Assembly: GCF_901827205.1 (NCBI RefSeq)
Contig: NZ_LR594675.1
Span: 4,402,001-4,466,000 of the forward strand
Direction: 5' to 3'
Source of the DNA: Variovorax sp. PBS-H4
GTDB taxonomy: Bacteria; Pseudomonadota; Gammaproteobacteria; Burkholderiales; Burkholderiaceae_C
DNA length: 64,000 bases
Both the position numbers and the translations under genes were made by a program. The notes under the pieces are model-generated. The model did no database searches. It was not told where the DNA came from and saw only the letters and a program-made list of their open reading frames with translations. Below are positions 24,495 to 33,864 of this stretch, one piece after another (position 1 is the stretch's first letter; the number at the start of each line of letters is the position of its first letter).

Positions 24495-25868
24495 TCAGGC
24501 GTTGGCGTCGTCGCGCAGGCTCGGGCCCGTTCCGCTGCCGCCGTGATCGCCCGAGCGCAGCACGTGCGCCGTCGTCGAGGCCGCATGGTTCAGCTGCTGC
24601 TTGCGACGCATCTGCCGGGCCCATGCGGGCTCGGGAGGCGGTGTGCCGGCCTCGTCCGCACCGGCGGATGCCGCGTTCCCCGCGGCAGCGGGCACTGCCG
24701 CATCGGCCACGAAGTTCGCCACGCGAGCCTTGACCGCCTGGGCGCCGGACGCGACGCGCTGGCCGACGACACCGGCACCGGTTTTCGCGAGATGGGCGAG
24801 ACCGGCGCTGGCCGCGCGCACGCCGCCACCGCTGGATGACGCGGCGCCGTCTTGGTAGGCCGACTTCGCGCCGCTCGCCAGGTCGCTGGCCAAGCGTGCG
24901 GCCGCCGCGCCGCTACCGATGGCTGCACGCGCCGCACCGGGCGCCATACGCGCCCCCGCAGCCACGGCCGAACCTGCAGTTGCTACGGCCGTGCCACCGG
25001 CGACGGCCAGGCCCGCCGCACCCAGGGCCGTTCCCGCCGCCGCGCCCGCACCGAGCTGCGGCGCGCCCGACACCAGGCCCGTCGCAATCCCCGGCCCGAA
25101 GATCCCCAGGCCCAGCATCGCGAGCGCCGCCAGCATGACGGTCAGCGCATGGTCGATGGACGGATCGGCCCCAGGCGGCGTGCGGAACTCCGCGAAGAGG
25201 CCCGTGCCGATCCCCACGATCACGGCCAGCACCAGCACCTTGATGCCCGACGACATCACGTTGCCCAGCACCTTCTCGGCCAGGAACGCCGTCTTGTTCC
25301 ACAGCGCGAAGGGCACGAGCACAAAGCCCGCCAGCGTCGTCAGCTTGAACTCGATCAGGGTGACGAACAGCTGCACTGCGAGCACGAAGAAGCTCACGAT
25401 CAGCACGAGCCAGGCCATGAACAGCACGGCGATGGTGTCCAGATGGGCGAAGGTTTCGGGGAAGCCCGTCATCTCGCCGATCTGCTCCATGATCGGCCGC
25501 CCCGCCTCGATGCCGACCTGCGCGAGCCGGCCCGGCTGCAGGAACTGCGCCTGCGTCAGACCAGAGCCCGACGCCACCAGGCCGAGCCCCGCGAACGACC
25601 GGAACAGGACGCCGGCCAGCTGGTTGAAGTTGCCGATGATGAAAGCGAACGCCCCCACATAGAGCACCTTGCGGATCAGCCGCGCGATCACGTCGTCGCC
25701 CTGCCCCGTCGCATGGCTCATGGCCCAGAACAGCCCGGCAAGCGTCATGTCGATCACCACCAGCGTGGCCGTCAGAAACGCCACCTCGCCGTGCAGGAGG
25801 CCAAAGCCCGAATCGATGTAGCGCGAGAAGACATCGAGGAAGCGATCGATGACCGCGACATCGTGCAT
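24495..25868 (-). CDS. trbL: TrbL, VirB6-like polytopic membrane protein
   Basis: 457 residues. About five to six hydrophobic segments between residues 20 and 270, then an Ala/Gly-rich cytoplasmic tail of 190 residues, which is the normal TrbL layout. VirB6-type proteins form part of the inner-membrane DNA path. The tail ends in a low-complexity Arg/Gly region. It starts 4 bp after the lipoprotein gene. Confidence 0.95.
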   Translation of the reverse strand: MHDVAVIDRFLDVFSRYIDSGFGLLHGEVAFLTATLVVIDMTLAGLFWAMSHATGQGDDVIARLIRKVLYVGAFAFIIGNFNQLAGVLFRSFAGLGLVASGSGLTQAQFLQPGRLAQVGIEAGRPIMEQIGEMTGFPETFAHLDTIAVLFMAWLVLIVSFFVLAVQLFVTLIEFKLTTLAGFVLVPFALWNKTAFLAEKVLGNVMSSGIKVLVLAVIVGIGTGLFAEFRTPPGADPSIDHALTVMLAALAMLGLGIFGPGIATGLVSGAPQLGAGAAAGTALGAAGLAVAGGTAVATAGSAVAAGARMAPGAARAAIGSGAAAARLASDLASGAKSAYQDGAASSSGGGVRAASAGLAHLAKTGAGVVGQRVASGAQAVKARVANFVADAAVPAAAGNAASAGADEAGTPPPEPAWARQMRRKQQLNHAASTTAHVLRSGDHGGSGTGPSLRDDANA

Positions 25869-25872
25869 CGCG

Positions 25873-26181
25873 TCAGTCCTTGGCGCCCGCGCCAGCCGGC
25901 GGCGAAGCCGCTGCGGCCGGTGGCGGGACCGGGTCGTTCGCGTACGGCGACTGGCCGCCGCTCATGAAGCGCTTGCGCGTGGCCTCGGCCACCGCATGGC
26001 ACTGCGCGTCGCCCATCTGGGCATGGTCGGCCTTGCACTGCGCCCGCAGATCCTTGAGCCGTTCGGGATTCGCGACCAGCGATTCGACGGATTCGATCGC
26101 GGGCTGGGTGGGCTCGGACTTGCCGCAGCCGGCGAGCACCAGGACCACGGCCCCAGTGATGCTGAAAAGCAGCTTCTTCAT
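25873..26181 (-). CDS. Small lipoprotein of the trb operon (TrbK/EexN-like)
   Basis: 102 residues from ATG 26181 (MKKLLFSITGAVVLVLAGCG): a signal peptide with lipobox LAGC. The mature part is short, with two Cys (AQCKADHAQMGDAQCHAV) and a Pro/Ala tail. Its place between trbJ and trbL is where entry-exclusion lipoproteins (TrbK, EexN) occur, so it probably blocks uptake of a second copy of the element. Sequence identity to TrbK itself cannot be claimed. Confidence 0.75.
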   Translation of the reverse strand: MKKLLFSITGAVVLVLAGCGKSEPTQPAIESVESLVANPERLKDLRAQCKADHAQMGDAQCHAVAEATRKRFMSGGQSPYANDPVPPPAAAASPPAGAGAKD

Positions 26182-26191
26182 GGACGTCCCC

Positions 26192-26956
26192 TCAACTGCC
26201 ATAGAAGTTCACGCTGTAGGGCGTGTACGGGGTGCCGCTGCCCATGAAACGCCGGCGCACCTCGCGCGCACGCTCCTGCACGACGACCTGCCGCGCCTGT
26301 TCCAGCGCTGCAGCGCGGTCCTGCGTGATCTGCAGCTGCTGCGCCTGGATCGCCTGGCGCGACTGCAGCGCCAGCAACTGATTGGTCGCCTGCATCGCCT
26401 GCAAGGCGCCCGCGGCCGACTGGCTGCGGTTCACGAGATCGGTGAGCGCCCGCTCGTCGGAGGCGAAGTTCTGCATCGCCTGCGACTGCACCTGCGTCGC
26501 CGTGCGAAGGGCTTCCAGCGAGTTGCGCCAGCGCTGCCGCGCATCGCCGGCCATCTGCGCGCCGGACATCCCCGCCGAAAAGGACTCGGGATAGAGCCGT
26601 TTGAACTCCGCCTCCATGCGCGAGACGTTGAAGGCCAGCCCCTGCGCCTGCTGGATCAGATGGTTCGTCGCCGCCAGCGTCGACTTGAGCTCGGACAGCG
26701 CACTGAAGTCCAGCCCCTGAAGGTTCCTCGCCTGGTTGCGCAGCATCTGCGCCTCGTTCTGCAACTGCTCGACCTGGTTGTTGATCTGCTCCAGCGCGCG
26801 GGCCGCCGTCAGCATGTTCTGGATGAAGTTGGACGCATCGAACACGGTGTCGCCGACGCCGAAGATGGCATGCGCCGGTGGGGCCACACCGAAGGCGATC
26901 GCAGTGACCGCGACCAGCCCGGCGATCCGGGGCTTGAAGGAAGACTGGAGATTCAT
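26192..26956 (-). CDS. trbJ: TrbJ, VirB5-like conjugation protein
   Basis: 254 residues from ATG 26956, overlapping the trbE stop by ATGA. Signal peptide (cleavage after AHA near residue 30), IFGVGDTVFDASNF, then long Gln-rich coiled-coil helices (LEQINNQVEQLQNEAQ; QATNQLLALQSRQAIQAQQL), as in TrbJ/VirB5 pilus-tip proteins. Exported. Confidence 0.95.
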   Translation of the reverse strand: MNLQSSFKPRIAGLVAVTAIAFGVAPPAHAIFGVGDTVFDASNFIQNMLTAARALEQINNQVEQLQNEAQMLRNQARNLQGLDFSALSELKSTLAATNHLIQQAQGLAFNVSRMEAEFKRLYPESFSAGMSGAQMAGDARQRWRNSLEALRTATQVQSQAMQNFASDERALTDLVNRSQSAAGALQAMQATNQLLALQSRQAIQAQQLQITQDRAAALEQARQVVVQERAREVRRRFMGSGTPYTPYSVNFYGS

Positions 26957-29460
26957 GGCATTTGCTCCTGTGGGGTTGAAGAAAGAGTTGGAGATGCAGA
27001 TGGAAACGACGGAATGAGGTCGGCCGCCCAGCCGAGACCGCGATGGCGCAGCCAGGCGGCCGCGAAAACCGAAGGCATGCGCGCGAACGGCGACGCCTCG
27101 ACCGAGGCCTGCACGCGGTCGATCTCGCGCTGGTCCTCGGGCGACGCCGCGCCCGCAAACGCCAGCGCCACCGGTCCGAGCCCGAGCTCGAAGACCCGGT
27201 TGCCCAGGCGCGACTGGTAGTAGTACTCGCGCTTGGGCTGCGCCGTGGCGACGATCTCGATCTGCCGGCAGTTGAGCCCGAAGCCCTCGTAGATCACGCG
27301 GATCTGCGGCTCCGTGGCCTGCGGGTTGGGCAGGAAGATCCGGCTCGCGCAACTCTCCACGATGGCAGGGGCAATGCTGGAGTTCTGGATGTCGGCCAGG
27401 CTCTGCGTCGAGAAGATCACCGAGACGTTCTTCTTGCGCAGCGTCTTGAGCCACTGGCGGATGCGCGCGGCGAACACCGGGTCGTCGAGGAACAGCCAGG
27501 CCTCGTCCAGGATCAGCAGCGTCGGCGCGCCGTCGAAGCGTTCGTCGAAGCGCGCGAACAGGTAGCCGAGCACGGCCAGCACGGCCGCCTTGCTGTGCAT
27601 CAGCTCCTCCATCTCGAAACACTGGATGGAGGACGCCCCCAGCCGGTCCCGGTCTGCGTCCAGCAGCCGCCCGTGCGCACCGCCGAGCACGTAGGGCGCC
27701 AGCGCCTGGCGCAGGGCATTCGACTGCAGCAGCACCGCCACCCCAGTCATCGTGCGCTGTTCGGGCGGCGCAGTGGCGAGGCTGGCCAGTGCCGACCACA
27801 CCATCTCCCGCTCGGCCGGCCCGACCTCGAGACCTTCCTGGCGAAGCCGTCCTTCCACCCACTCCGCCGCCCAGGCGCGGTAGCCGTCCTGGTCGATGCG
27901 CGCCAGCGGCTGAAACGCGATTGCGCCGTCCGAGCCGAGGTCATAGTGCTCGCCGGCCAGCCCCAGGATCGAGGCCCGCAGCGAGCGCCCCATGTCGAAG
28001 GCGAGGATGCGCGAGCCGGGATAGCGGCGGAACTGCAGCGCGAGCGTGGCGAGCAGGACCGACTTGCCCATGCCGGTCGGCCCGACCACCAGCGTGTGCC
28101 CGACGTCGCCGATGTGCGTGACCAGCCGGAACGGCGTGGCGCCATCGGTGCGCGCGACGATCAGCGGCGCGCCATCGAGATGTGCATTGCGCTCGGGGCC
28201 CGCCCACACGGCCGACACCGGCATCATGTGCGCGAGGTTCAAGGTCGAGACGATCGGCTGGCGCACGTTCGCGTAGGCATGGCCCGGGATCGATGAGAGC
28301 CAGGCCTCGACCGCATTGAGCGTCTCGGGGATCGTCACGAAGCCCCGGCCCTGGATCGCGCGCTCGACCGCGCGCAGCTTCTCGTCGGCCGCCGCCGCAT
28401 CGGCGTCGAGCACGGTCACGGTGGCGGTCACATAGCCGAAGGCCACCTGGTCGCTGCCGAGCTCCTGCAGCGCCGCGTCGGCATCCGCCGCCTTGTTCGA
28501 GGCGTCCGAGTCGACCAGCGCGCTCTCCTGCTGGAAGATGGTCTCGCGCAACAGTGCGACGATGTTCTTGCGCTTGGCGAACCACTGGCGACGCAGGCGC
28601 ACGAGCTCCTTCTCGGCCTGGGCCTTGTCCAGGCACAGGAAGCGCGTGCTCCAGCGGTAGGCGAAGCCCAGCCGATTCAGATCGTCCAGCAGGCCTGGCC
28701 AGGTCGAGGTCGGAAAACCCCGCACCGACAGTACCCGCAGATGCCGGTCGCCGAGCATCGGCGCCAGCCCGCCCGTCAGCGGCTCGTCGGCCAGCAGCGC
28801 ATCAAGATGCATCGGCACCTCGGGCACCGTGACGGCCTGCCGGCGCGTCGACACGCAGCCATGCAGGTGGGTCAGCGTCTGCGCATCGTCCAGCCACTCG
28901 ACCTCTGGCATCACGCCTTCGAGCAGGCCCAGGAGGCGTTCGGTCTCGGCCACGAAGGAATCCAGCCGTGCTCGCCAGTCCGCCCCGTTCGATTCCTCCG
29001 ATCCGCCCTTCCCATCCTTGCTCTCAACCCCGGCGTTCTCATAGAGCAGCCCCACGGCTCGCGCCTTCGACTCGTCGGGCGGCAGGTACAGCAAGGTCAG
29101 GTGGTAGCCGCTCTCAAAGTGGCTGGCGTCCTCCTCGAAGGCGGCGCGGCGCTCCTCGTCTACCAGCCAGGACAGCGCCTCGGGGAACGACGACTCGGGA
29201 TAGCCGGCCGCCTCGCACCGCCCGGCTTCCACGAACAGCGCCCAGCCCGAGCCGAGCCTGCGCAGCGCGTTGTTCAGCCGCGCCGACGTGGCGATGAGTT
29301 CGCCCTGCGTGGCGCTGTCCAGGTCCGGCCCGCGGAACCGCGCCGTCCGCTGGAACGCGCCGTCCTTGTTGAGCACGACCCCGGGGGCGACCAGCCCGGC
29401 CCAGGGCAACCAATCGGCCATCAGCGCCGGGCGCTTGCGGTATTCGGCGAGGTTCAGCAT
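26953..29460 (-). CDS. trbE: TrbE, VirB4-like ATPase
   Basis: 835 residues from ATG 29460 (MLNLAEYRKRPALMADWL); the longer open frame has no trbE similarity. Walker A VGPTGMGKS and Walker B LLILDEAWLFLDDP are present, with the C-terminal FSTQSLADIQNS motif. It powers pilus assembly and substrate transfer at the inner membrane. It lies 22 bp after trbD. Confidence 0.95.
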   Translation of the reverse strand: MLNLAEYRKRPALMADWLPWAGLVAPGVVLNKDGAFQRTARFRGPDLDSATQGELIATSARLNNALRRLGSGWALFVEAGRCEAAGYPESSFPEALSWLVDEERRAAFEEDASHFESGYHLTLLYLPPDESKARAVGLLYENAGVESKDGKGGSEESNGADWRARLDSFVAETERLLGLLEGVMPEVEWLDDAQTLTHLHGCVSTRRQAVTVPEVPMHLDALLADEPLTGGLAPMLGDRHLRVLSVRGFPTSTWPGLLDDLNRLGFAYRWSTRFLCLDKAQAEKELVRLRRQWFAKRKNIVALLRETIFQQESALVDSDASNKAADADAALQELGSDQVAFGYVTATVTVLDADAAAADEKLRAVERAIQGRGFVTIPETLNAVEAWLSSIPGHAYANVRQPIVSTLNLAHMMPVSAVWAGPERNAHLDGAPLIVARTDGATPFRLVTHIGDVGHTLVVGPTGMGKSVLLATLALQFRRYPGSRILAFDMGRSLRASILGLAGEHYDLGSDGAIAFQPLARIDQDGYRAWAAEWVEGRLRQEGLEVGPAEREMVWSALASLATAPPEQRTMTGVAVLLQSNALRQALAPYVLGGAHGRLLDADRDRLGASSIQCFEMEELMHSKAAVLAVLGYLFARFDERFDGAPTLLILDEAWLFLDDPVFAARIRQWLKTLRKKNVSVIFSTQSLADIQNSSIAPAIVESCASRIFLPNPQATEPQIRVIYEGFGLNCRQIEIVATAQPKREYYYQSRLGNRVFELGLGPVALAFAGAASPEDQREIDRVQASVEASPFARMPSVFAAAWLRHRGLGWAADLIPSFPSASPTLSSTPQEQMP

Positions 29461-29482
29461 GGCATGCTCTCCATGACTCGCC

Positions 29483-29767
29483 TCAGATGTCCAGCAGCGA
29501 ACGCTGCTTGATGTGCCGCGCAAAGACCTGCATGAACTGCGGGTCCAGGCGCGCGCCCCAGACCGCCAGCGCATGGCCGACGACCCAAAGCGCGAGGCCG
29601 GGCAGCCAGAGCTGCAGCCCGAGGCCGACCGCGGCGGCCAGCGTGCCGTTGGCGATCGCCACGGTGCGCGGCGCGCCGCCCAGCAGCATCGGCTCGGTGA
29701 GGGATCGGTGCAGTGGAATCTCGAAGCCGGGTGCGAGGGCGGTTGAGAAAGCAGTCGACTCACTCAT
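29483..29767 (-). CDS. trbD: TrbD, VirB3-like membrane protein
   Basis: 94 residues from ATG 29767, overlapping the trbC stop by ATGA. It has the VirB3 pattern PLHRSLTEPMLLGGAPR, followed by two close hydrophobic segments (residues 36-72). It is a small inner-membrane component working with TrbE. Confidence 0.95.
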   Translation of the reverse strand: MSESTAFSTALAPGFEIPLHRSLTEPMLLGGAPRTVAIANGTLAAAVGLGLQLWLPGLALWVVGHALAVWGARLDPQFMQVFARHIKQRSLLDI

Positions 29768-30096
29768 GCCAGCACCGCCCCACCCGAGAAGCTGAAGAAG
29801 GTCAGGAAGAAGCTGGAGGCGGCGAACGCGATCGACAGGCCGAACACAATCTGGATCAGACGGCGGAAGCCCCCGCTGGTGTCGCCGAAGGCCAGCGTCA
29901 GGCCGGTGACGATGATGATGATCACCGCGACGATCTTGGCCACCGGGCCCTGGATCGAGTCGAGGATCGACTGCAGCGGTGCCTCCCAGGGCATGTTGGA
30001 GCCGGCCGCCTGCGCGGGCAGCGCGACGGCGAGCAAGAGCATTGCCGCGACAGCCGCGAGAAGAAGCAGCTTTGCGGAACTGCGTGAAATCGTCAT
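29764..30096 (-). CDS. trbC: TrbC, VirB2-like pilin
   Basis: 110 residues from ATG 30096 (MTISRSSAKLLLLAAVAAML), ATGA-coupled to trbB. Long signal peptide ending AQAAG near residue 32, a short mature part MPWEAPLQSILDSIQGPVAK and two hydrophobic helices, as in TrbC conjugative pilins. Confidence 0.95.
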   Translation of the reverse strand: MTISRSSAKLLLLAAVAAMLLLAVALPAQAAGSNMPWEAPLQSILDSIQGPVAKIVAVIIIIVTGLTLAFGDTSGGFRRLIQIVFGLSIAFAASSFFLTFFSFSGGAVLA

Positions 30097-31151
30097 GACG
30101 GTTCTCCAGAAGACGACGTGATGGAAGGGGCAGGACGAGATGAAGAGAGCAACGGGAAACCAGGCACCGCCGAGGTATCGAGCTGGTAGCCCTTGCTGTC
30201 GTGACCAATGACGCGCGCGATCTCGCGCACCTGCCGGGCGCGGCCACGCCCGGCGATGAAGACGATGACGTGGACCGCTTCGGCGATCAGGGCGCGCGGC
30301 ACGGTCACCGAGACTTCCTGCACCAATTGCTCCAGCCGCGTGAGCGCGCCCAGCGCGGAGCCGGCATGCACGGTGGCAATCCCTCCTGGATGTCCGGTGC
30401 CCCAGGCCTTGAGCAGGTCCAATGCCTCGGCACCGCGCACCTCGCCGACCACGATGCGGTCGGGGCGCAGCCGCAAGGTGGCGCGCACCAGGTCGGCCAT
30501 GGTGGTCACGCCCGGTTCGGTGCGCATGCTCACGTGGTCGTCGGAGCGGCATTGCAGCTCCACCGTGTCCTCGAGAATCAGCACCCGGTCTCGCGTCTCG
30601 GCGATTTCGTCGAGCAGCGCATTCGCGAGCGTCGTCTTACCCGTGCTGGTGCCACCGGCCACCACGATGTTCAGGCGTTCGCGCACCGCCTGCCGCAGGA
30701 ACCCCGCCTGGTCCTCGGTCAGGATGCCGTCGGCCACGTACTGCGCCAGGCTCATGATGCGCAGCGCCCGCTTGCGGATCGCGAACGAGGGGGCGCGCAC
30801 CACCGGCGGCAGCACACCCAGGAAACGCTCGCCGGTCTCGGGAAGCTCGGCCGAGAGGATCGGCGTACCGGCATGCACCTCGGCGCGCACGTGCGTGGCG
30901 ACGAGGCGGATGATGCGTTCGGCCACCGGTGGCGGCAGCTCCGCGCCGGTCGGCGCGCGGCCGCTGCCGAGCCGGTCCACCCACAGCGAGCCATCGGGAT
31001 TGAGCAGCACCTCCACGACCTCCGGATCCGCGAGGGCTGCCGCGATCTCCGGCCCCATGGCCGTGCGCAGCATCCGGATGCGCCGGGCCAGCGCGCTGTC
31101 CGCGGCAGCGTCGGTCGTCGAACCGGAAGAACGATCAGACGGCTGGACCAT
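30093..31151 (-). CDS. trbB: TrbB, VirB11-like ATPase
   Basis: 352 residues from ATG 31151, starting 17 bp inside the RHH gene. N-terminal domain with VLLNPDGSLWVDRLG, then Walker A GGTSTGKTTLANAL, the Asp box ILEDTVELQ and the His box GTGHPGGIATVHAGS. A hexameric traffic ATPase at the base of the channel. Confidence 0.95.
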   Translation of the reverse strand: MVQPSDRSSGSTTDAAADSALARRIRMLRTAMGPEIAAALADPEVVEVLLNPDGSLWVDRLGSGRAPTGAELPPPVAERIIRLVATHVRAEVHAGTPILSAELPETGERFLGVLPPVVRAPSFAIRKRALRIMSLAQYVADGILTEDQAGFLRQAVRERLNIVVAGGTSTGKTTLANALLDEIAETRDRVLILEDTVELQCRSDDHVSMRTEPGVTTMADLVRATLRLRPDRIVVGEVRGAEALDLLKAWGTGHPGGIATVHAGSALGALTRLEQLVQEVSVTVPRALIAEAVHVIVFIAGRGRARQVREIARVIGHDSKGYQLDTSAVPGFPLLSSSRPAPSITSSSGEPS

Positions 31152-31605
31152 CAGCGGCCTCCTCCGGTTCTCCCTGCCCTGCGTGCGTTGGCGCCGCTTC
31201 GGGCTCGATCTCCTCATGAACCTCGCGTATCAGACTGCGCCCGCGCTGCAGGTGCCGCCCGAGCTGCTCGATGAACTGCACATAGCGGGCCCGCCCCTGC
31301 GCCCGTGCGGCGTCCTGCTGGCCTTCGGGCACCGGGATCGAGACGGTGAGGAAGTAGCGGACGTACAGCGCCACCGTTTCGATCAAGATGTTCTGGTCGC
31401 GCTCGAGCCGGTCGAACTGGCGCGAGAGCCGGTCCAGGCGCTTGGCGATCGCCGCCTCGCGGTGGTCGCCTCCATCCGGCGACAGGAACGAAGCCAGCGC
31501 GGCAGCGATCACGGCAGACTTCGACACACCCTTGTGCACCGCCAGCCGATCCAGCCGTTTGGCGTGCTCCGGCTCGATGAAGATGTTCAGGCGAGTCCGG
31601 CTCAT
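31135..31605 (-). CDS. Ribbon-helix-helix (CopG-type) protein
   Basis: 156 residues. The N-terminal 45 residues (RLNIFIEPEHAKRLDRLAVH..GVSKSAVIAAALASFL) match the RHH_1/CopG fold; the rest has coiled-coil character (RLDRLSRQFDRLERDQNIL). RHH genes stand between traG and trbB in this type of cluster. It may repress the operon or assist at oriT. It overlaps traG by ATGA and trbB by 17 bp. Confidence 0.85.
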   Translation of the reverse strand: MSRTRLNIFIEPEHAKRLDRLAVHKGVSKSAVIAAALASFLSPDGGDHREAAIAKRLDRLSRQFDRLERDQNILIETVALYVRYFLTVSIPVPEGQQDAARAQGRARYVQFIEQLGRHLQRGRSLIREVHEEIEPEAAPTHAGQGEPEEAADGPAV

Positions 31606-33602
31606 AGCGCGATCCCGTCGCCAGGGTCCAGCGCGGCGAGGCGCGCCGTACGCGTGAGCTGACGGTCCACGTCGCGCGGCCGCAGGGGCACGTCGTCCTC
31701 GTCATCGAGCACCAGCAGGCCATCGTCCTCGGGCAGCGCCGGCGTGTCGCGCACGACCTCCAGTTCGGGCTTGAGCTGGTGGCCGCCCTCGTCGGCGAAG
31801 CCACCCGCATCGGCTGACGACAAAGACTCGGGAGCGATCAGCGGCGCCAGTCCGCTCCAATCGTCGGGCCGCGCCATCGGCCGGTCCGCGTAAGAGCCCG
31901 CAGCCAGCGCCGGTGGTGCCAGCACACGCCGCGTGAAGTTGCGGTCCTGGTAGTAGCGCAGCTTCCTGGCCTTGATCGGCGGATGGCCCGAGACCATCAC
32001 CACCGCCTCGTCGGGCGGCAACTGCATCACCTCGCCCGGCGTGAGCAGCGGCCGCGCCGTCTCCTGGCGTGAGACCATCAGATGGCCCAGCCAAGGCGCG
32101 AGCCGGTGCCCGGCGTAGTTGCGCTGCGCACGCAACTCGGTGGCCGTTCCCAGCGCCTCCGAGATCCGCTTGGCGGTGCGCTCGTCGTTGGTGGCGAACG
32201 CGATGCGCACATGGCAGTTGTCGAGGATCGAGTGATTCGGGCCATAGGCCTTGTCGACCTGATTGAGAGACTGCGCGATTAGGAAGGCGCGAAGCTCGTA
32301 GCCGGCCATGAACGCCAGCGCGGACTCGAAGAAGTCCAGCCGTCCCAGTGCCGGGAACTCGTCGAGCATCAGCAGCAGCTTGTGGAGGCGCGCGATGCCG
32401 TCGGACCCGTCGAGCGATTCGGTGAGGCGCCGGCCGATCTGGTTGAGGATCAAGCGGATCAGCGGCTTGGTGCGGCTGATGTCCGAAGGCGGGACCACGA
32501 GATACAGCGACACCGGGTGTTCGGCAGAGATCAGATCGGCGATGCGCCAGTCGCAGCGCGAGGTGACCTCGGCCACCGTAGGGTCGCGGTACAGGCCCAG
32601 GAAACTCATCGCGGTGGACAGCACCCCGGAGCGCTCGTTGTCGCTCTTGTTGAGCACCTCGCGCGCGGCCGAGGCGACGACCGGATGGATGTCCTGGCCC
32701 AGGTGCCGTGTCGTCATCATCCGGTGCAGCGTCACCTCGAAGGGGCATGCGGGATCGGACAGGAAGTTGGCGACGCCACGCAGCGTCTTGTCCTCGCCGG
32801 CGTACAGAACGTGCAGGATCGCACCGACCAACAGCGCATGGCTGGTCTTCTCCCAGTGGTTGCGGCGCTCCAGCGCACCCTCGGGATCAACCAGAATGTC
32901 CGCGATGTTCTGCACGTCGCGTACCTCGTGTGCGCCGAGCCGTACTTCGAGCAGCGGGTTGTAGGCAGCCGAGCGCGCATCGGTCGGATTGAACAGCAGG
33001 CAGTGCGAGAAGCGCGCACGCCAGCCGGCCGTGAGATTCCAGTTCTCTCCCTTGATGTCGTGAATCACGGCCGAGGCGGGCCAGGACAGGAGCGTGGGTA
33101 CCACGAGCCCGACGCCCTTGCCGGACCGTGTGGGCGCGAAGGCCATTACATGCTCGGGCCCATCGTGACGCAGGTAGCCGCGGCTCTCGTCCGAGGTCTC
33201 GCCGAGGAAGACGCCGGACGGTCTCGTCAGACCAGTCCGGGCGAGCTCTTCGACTTCGGCCCAGCGGGCGGAGCCATATGTTGTAATTCGGCTGGCCAAC
33301 CGCGAGCGCCACACAGCCATGGCAATCGCTATGCCTGCCGCCAACAGCCCGCTCGATGCCGCGATGGTCCCACCGCGCAAGAAAATGTCAGGCGCGTACG
33401 CATCAAAGCAATACCACCACTCGAAAATCTTCCAGGGCATGTAGACGGGCACGCCCAACGACTCGGACCAGGGTGCTCCGAGCCGCTGCTGATAGTCCAG
33501 CGCGTGCGCTGTCCACTGCGTGGCCGCCCATACGCCAGCAATCGCGACGCTCGGCACCGCAAAAATCTGTCCAAACAGGATGCCATTGGCTCCTCTCGGC
33601 AT
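31602..33602 (-). CDS. traG: TraG, VirD4-type coupling protein
   Basis: 666 residues, ATG 33602 after a GGAGGTGA ribosome-binding site. Two N-terminal membrane segments (about 12-30 and 78-98), Walker A APTRSGKG (about 156-163), Walker B LLLMLDEFPALG, and the motif FLIAQSLNQVDKAYG, all standard for TraG/VirD4. It links the relaxosome to the channel. The partner relaxase is not in this window. Confidence 0.95.
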   Translation of the reverse strand: MPRGANGILFGQIFAVPSVAIAGVWAATQWTAHALDYQQRLGAPWSESLGVPVYMPWKIFEWWYCFDAYAPDIFLRGGTIAASSGLLAAGIAIAMAVWRSRLASRITTYGSARWAEVEELARTGLTRPSGVFLGETSDESRGYLRHDGPEHVMAFAPTRSGKGVGLVVPTLLSWPASAVIHDIKGENWNLTAGWRARFSHCLLFNPTDARSAAYNPLLEVRLGAHEVRDVQNIADILVDPEGALERRNHWEKTSHALLVGAILHVLYAGEDKTLRGVANFLSDPACPFEVTLHRMMTTRHLGQDIHPVVASAAREVLNKSDNERSGVLSTAMSFLGLYRDPTVAEVTSRCDWRIADLISAEHPVSLYLVVPPSDISRTKPLIRLILNQIGRRLTESLDGSDGIARLHKLLLMLDEFPALGRLDFFESALAFMAGYELRAFLIAQSLNQVDKAYGPNHSILDNCHVRIAFATNDERTAKRISEALGTATELRAQRNYAGHRLAPWLGHLMVSRQETARPLLTPGEVMQLPPDEAVVMVSGHPPIKARKLRYYQDRNFTRRVLAPPALAAGSYADRPMARPDDWSGLAPLIAPESLSSADAGGFADEGGHQLKPELEVVRDTPALPEDDGLLVLDDEDDVPLRPRDVDRQLTRTARLAALDPGDGIAL

Positions 33603-33864
33603 TGGTCACCTCCGTGTTCATTCCAGTGCGCGTGCCGAAGCGGCACTGCGATATGAAGTCTGAAATCATTGAGCCGCAGCGCACACCCACCGCAGCGAGG
33701 TGGCGAGTACGTGGGCGCATGTGTTGTTCCGGCTTTGAGCCGGTCGATGGCTAAGCGCGAGGATCGCGGCGCCACGCGGCGGGGTAGCATTTCAAAGGAT
33801 CGACGGCCTGTCCAACGCCGTTGGCGCGACGCAGCATCGCGCCAGCGGCAAAACGCCGTATCGA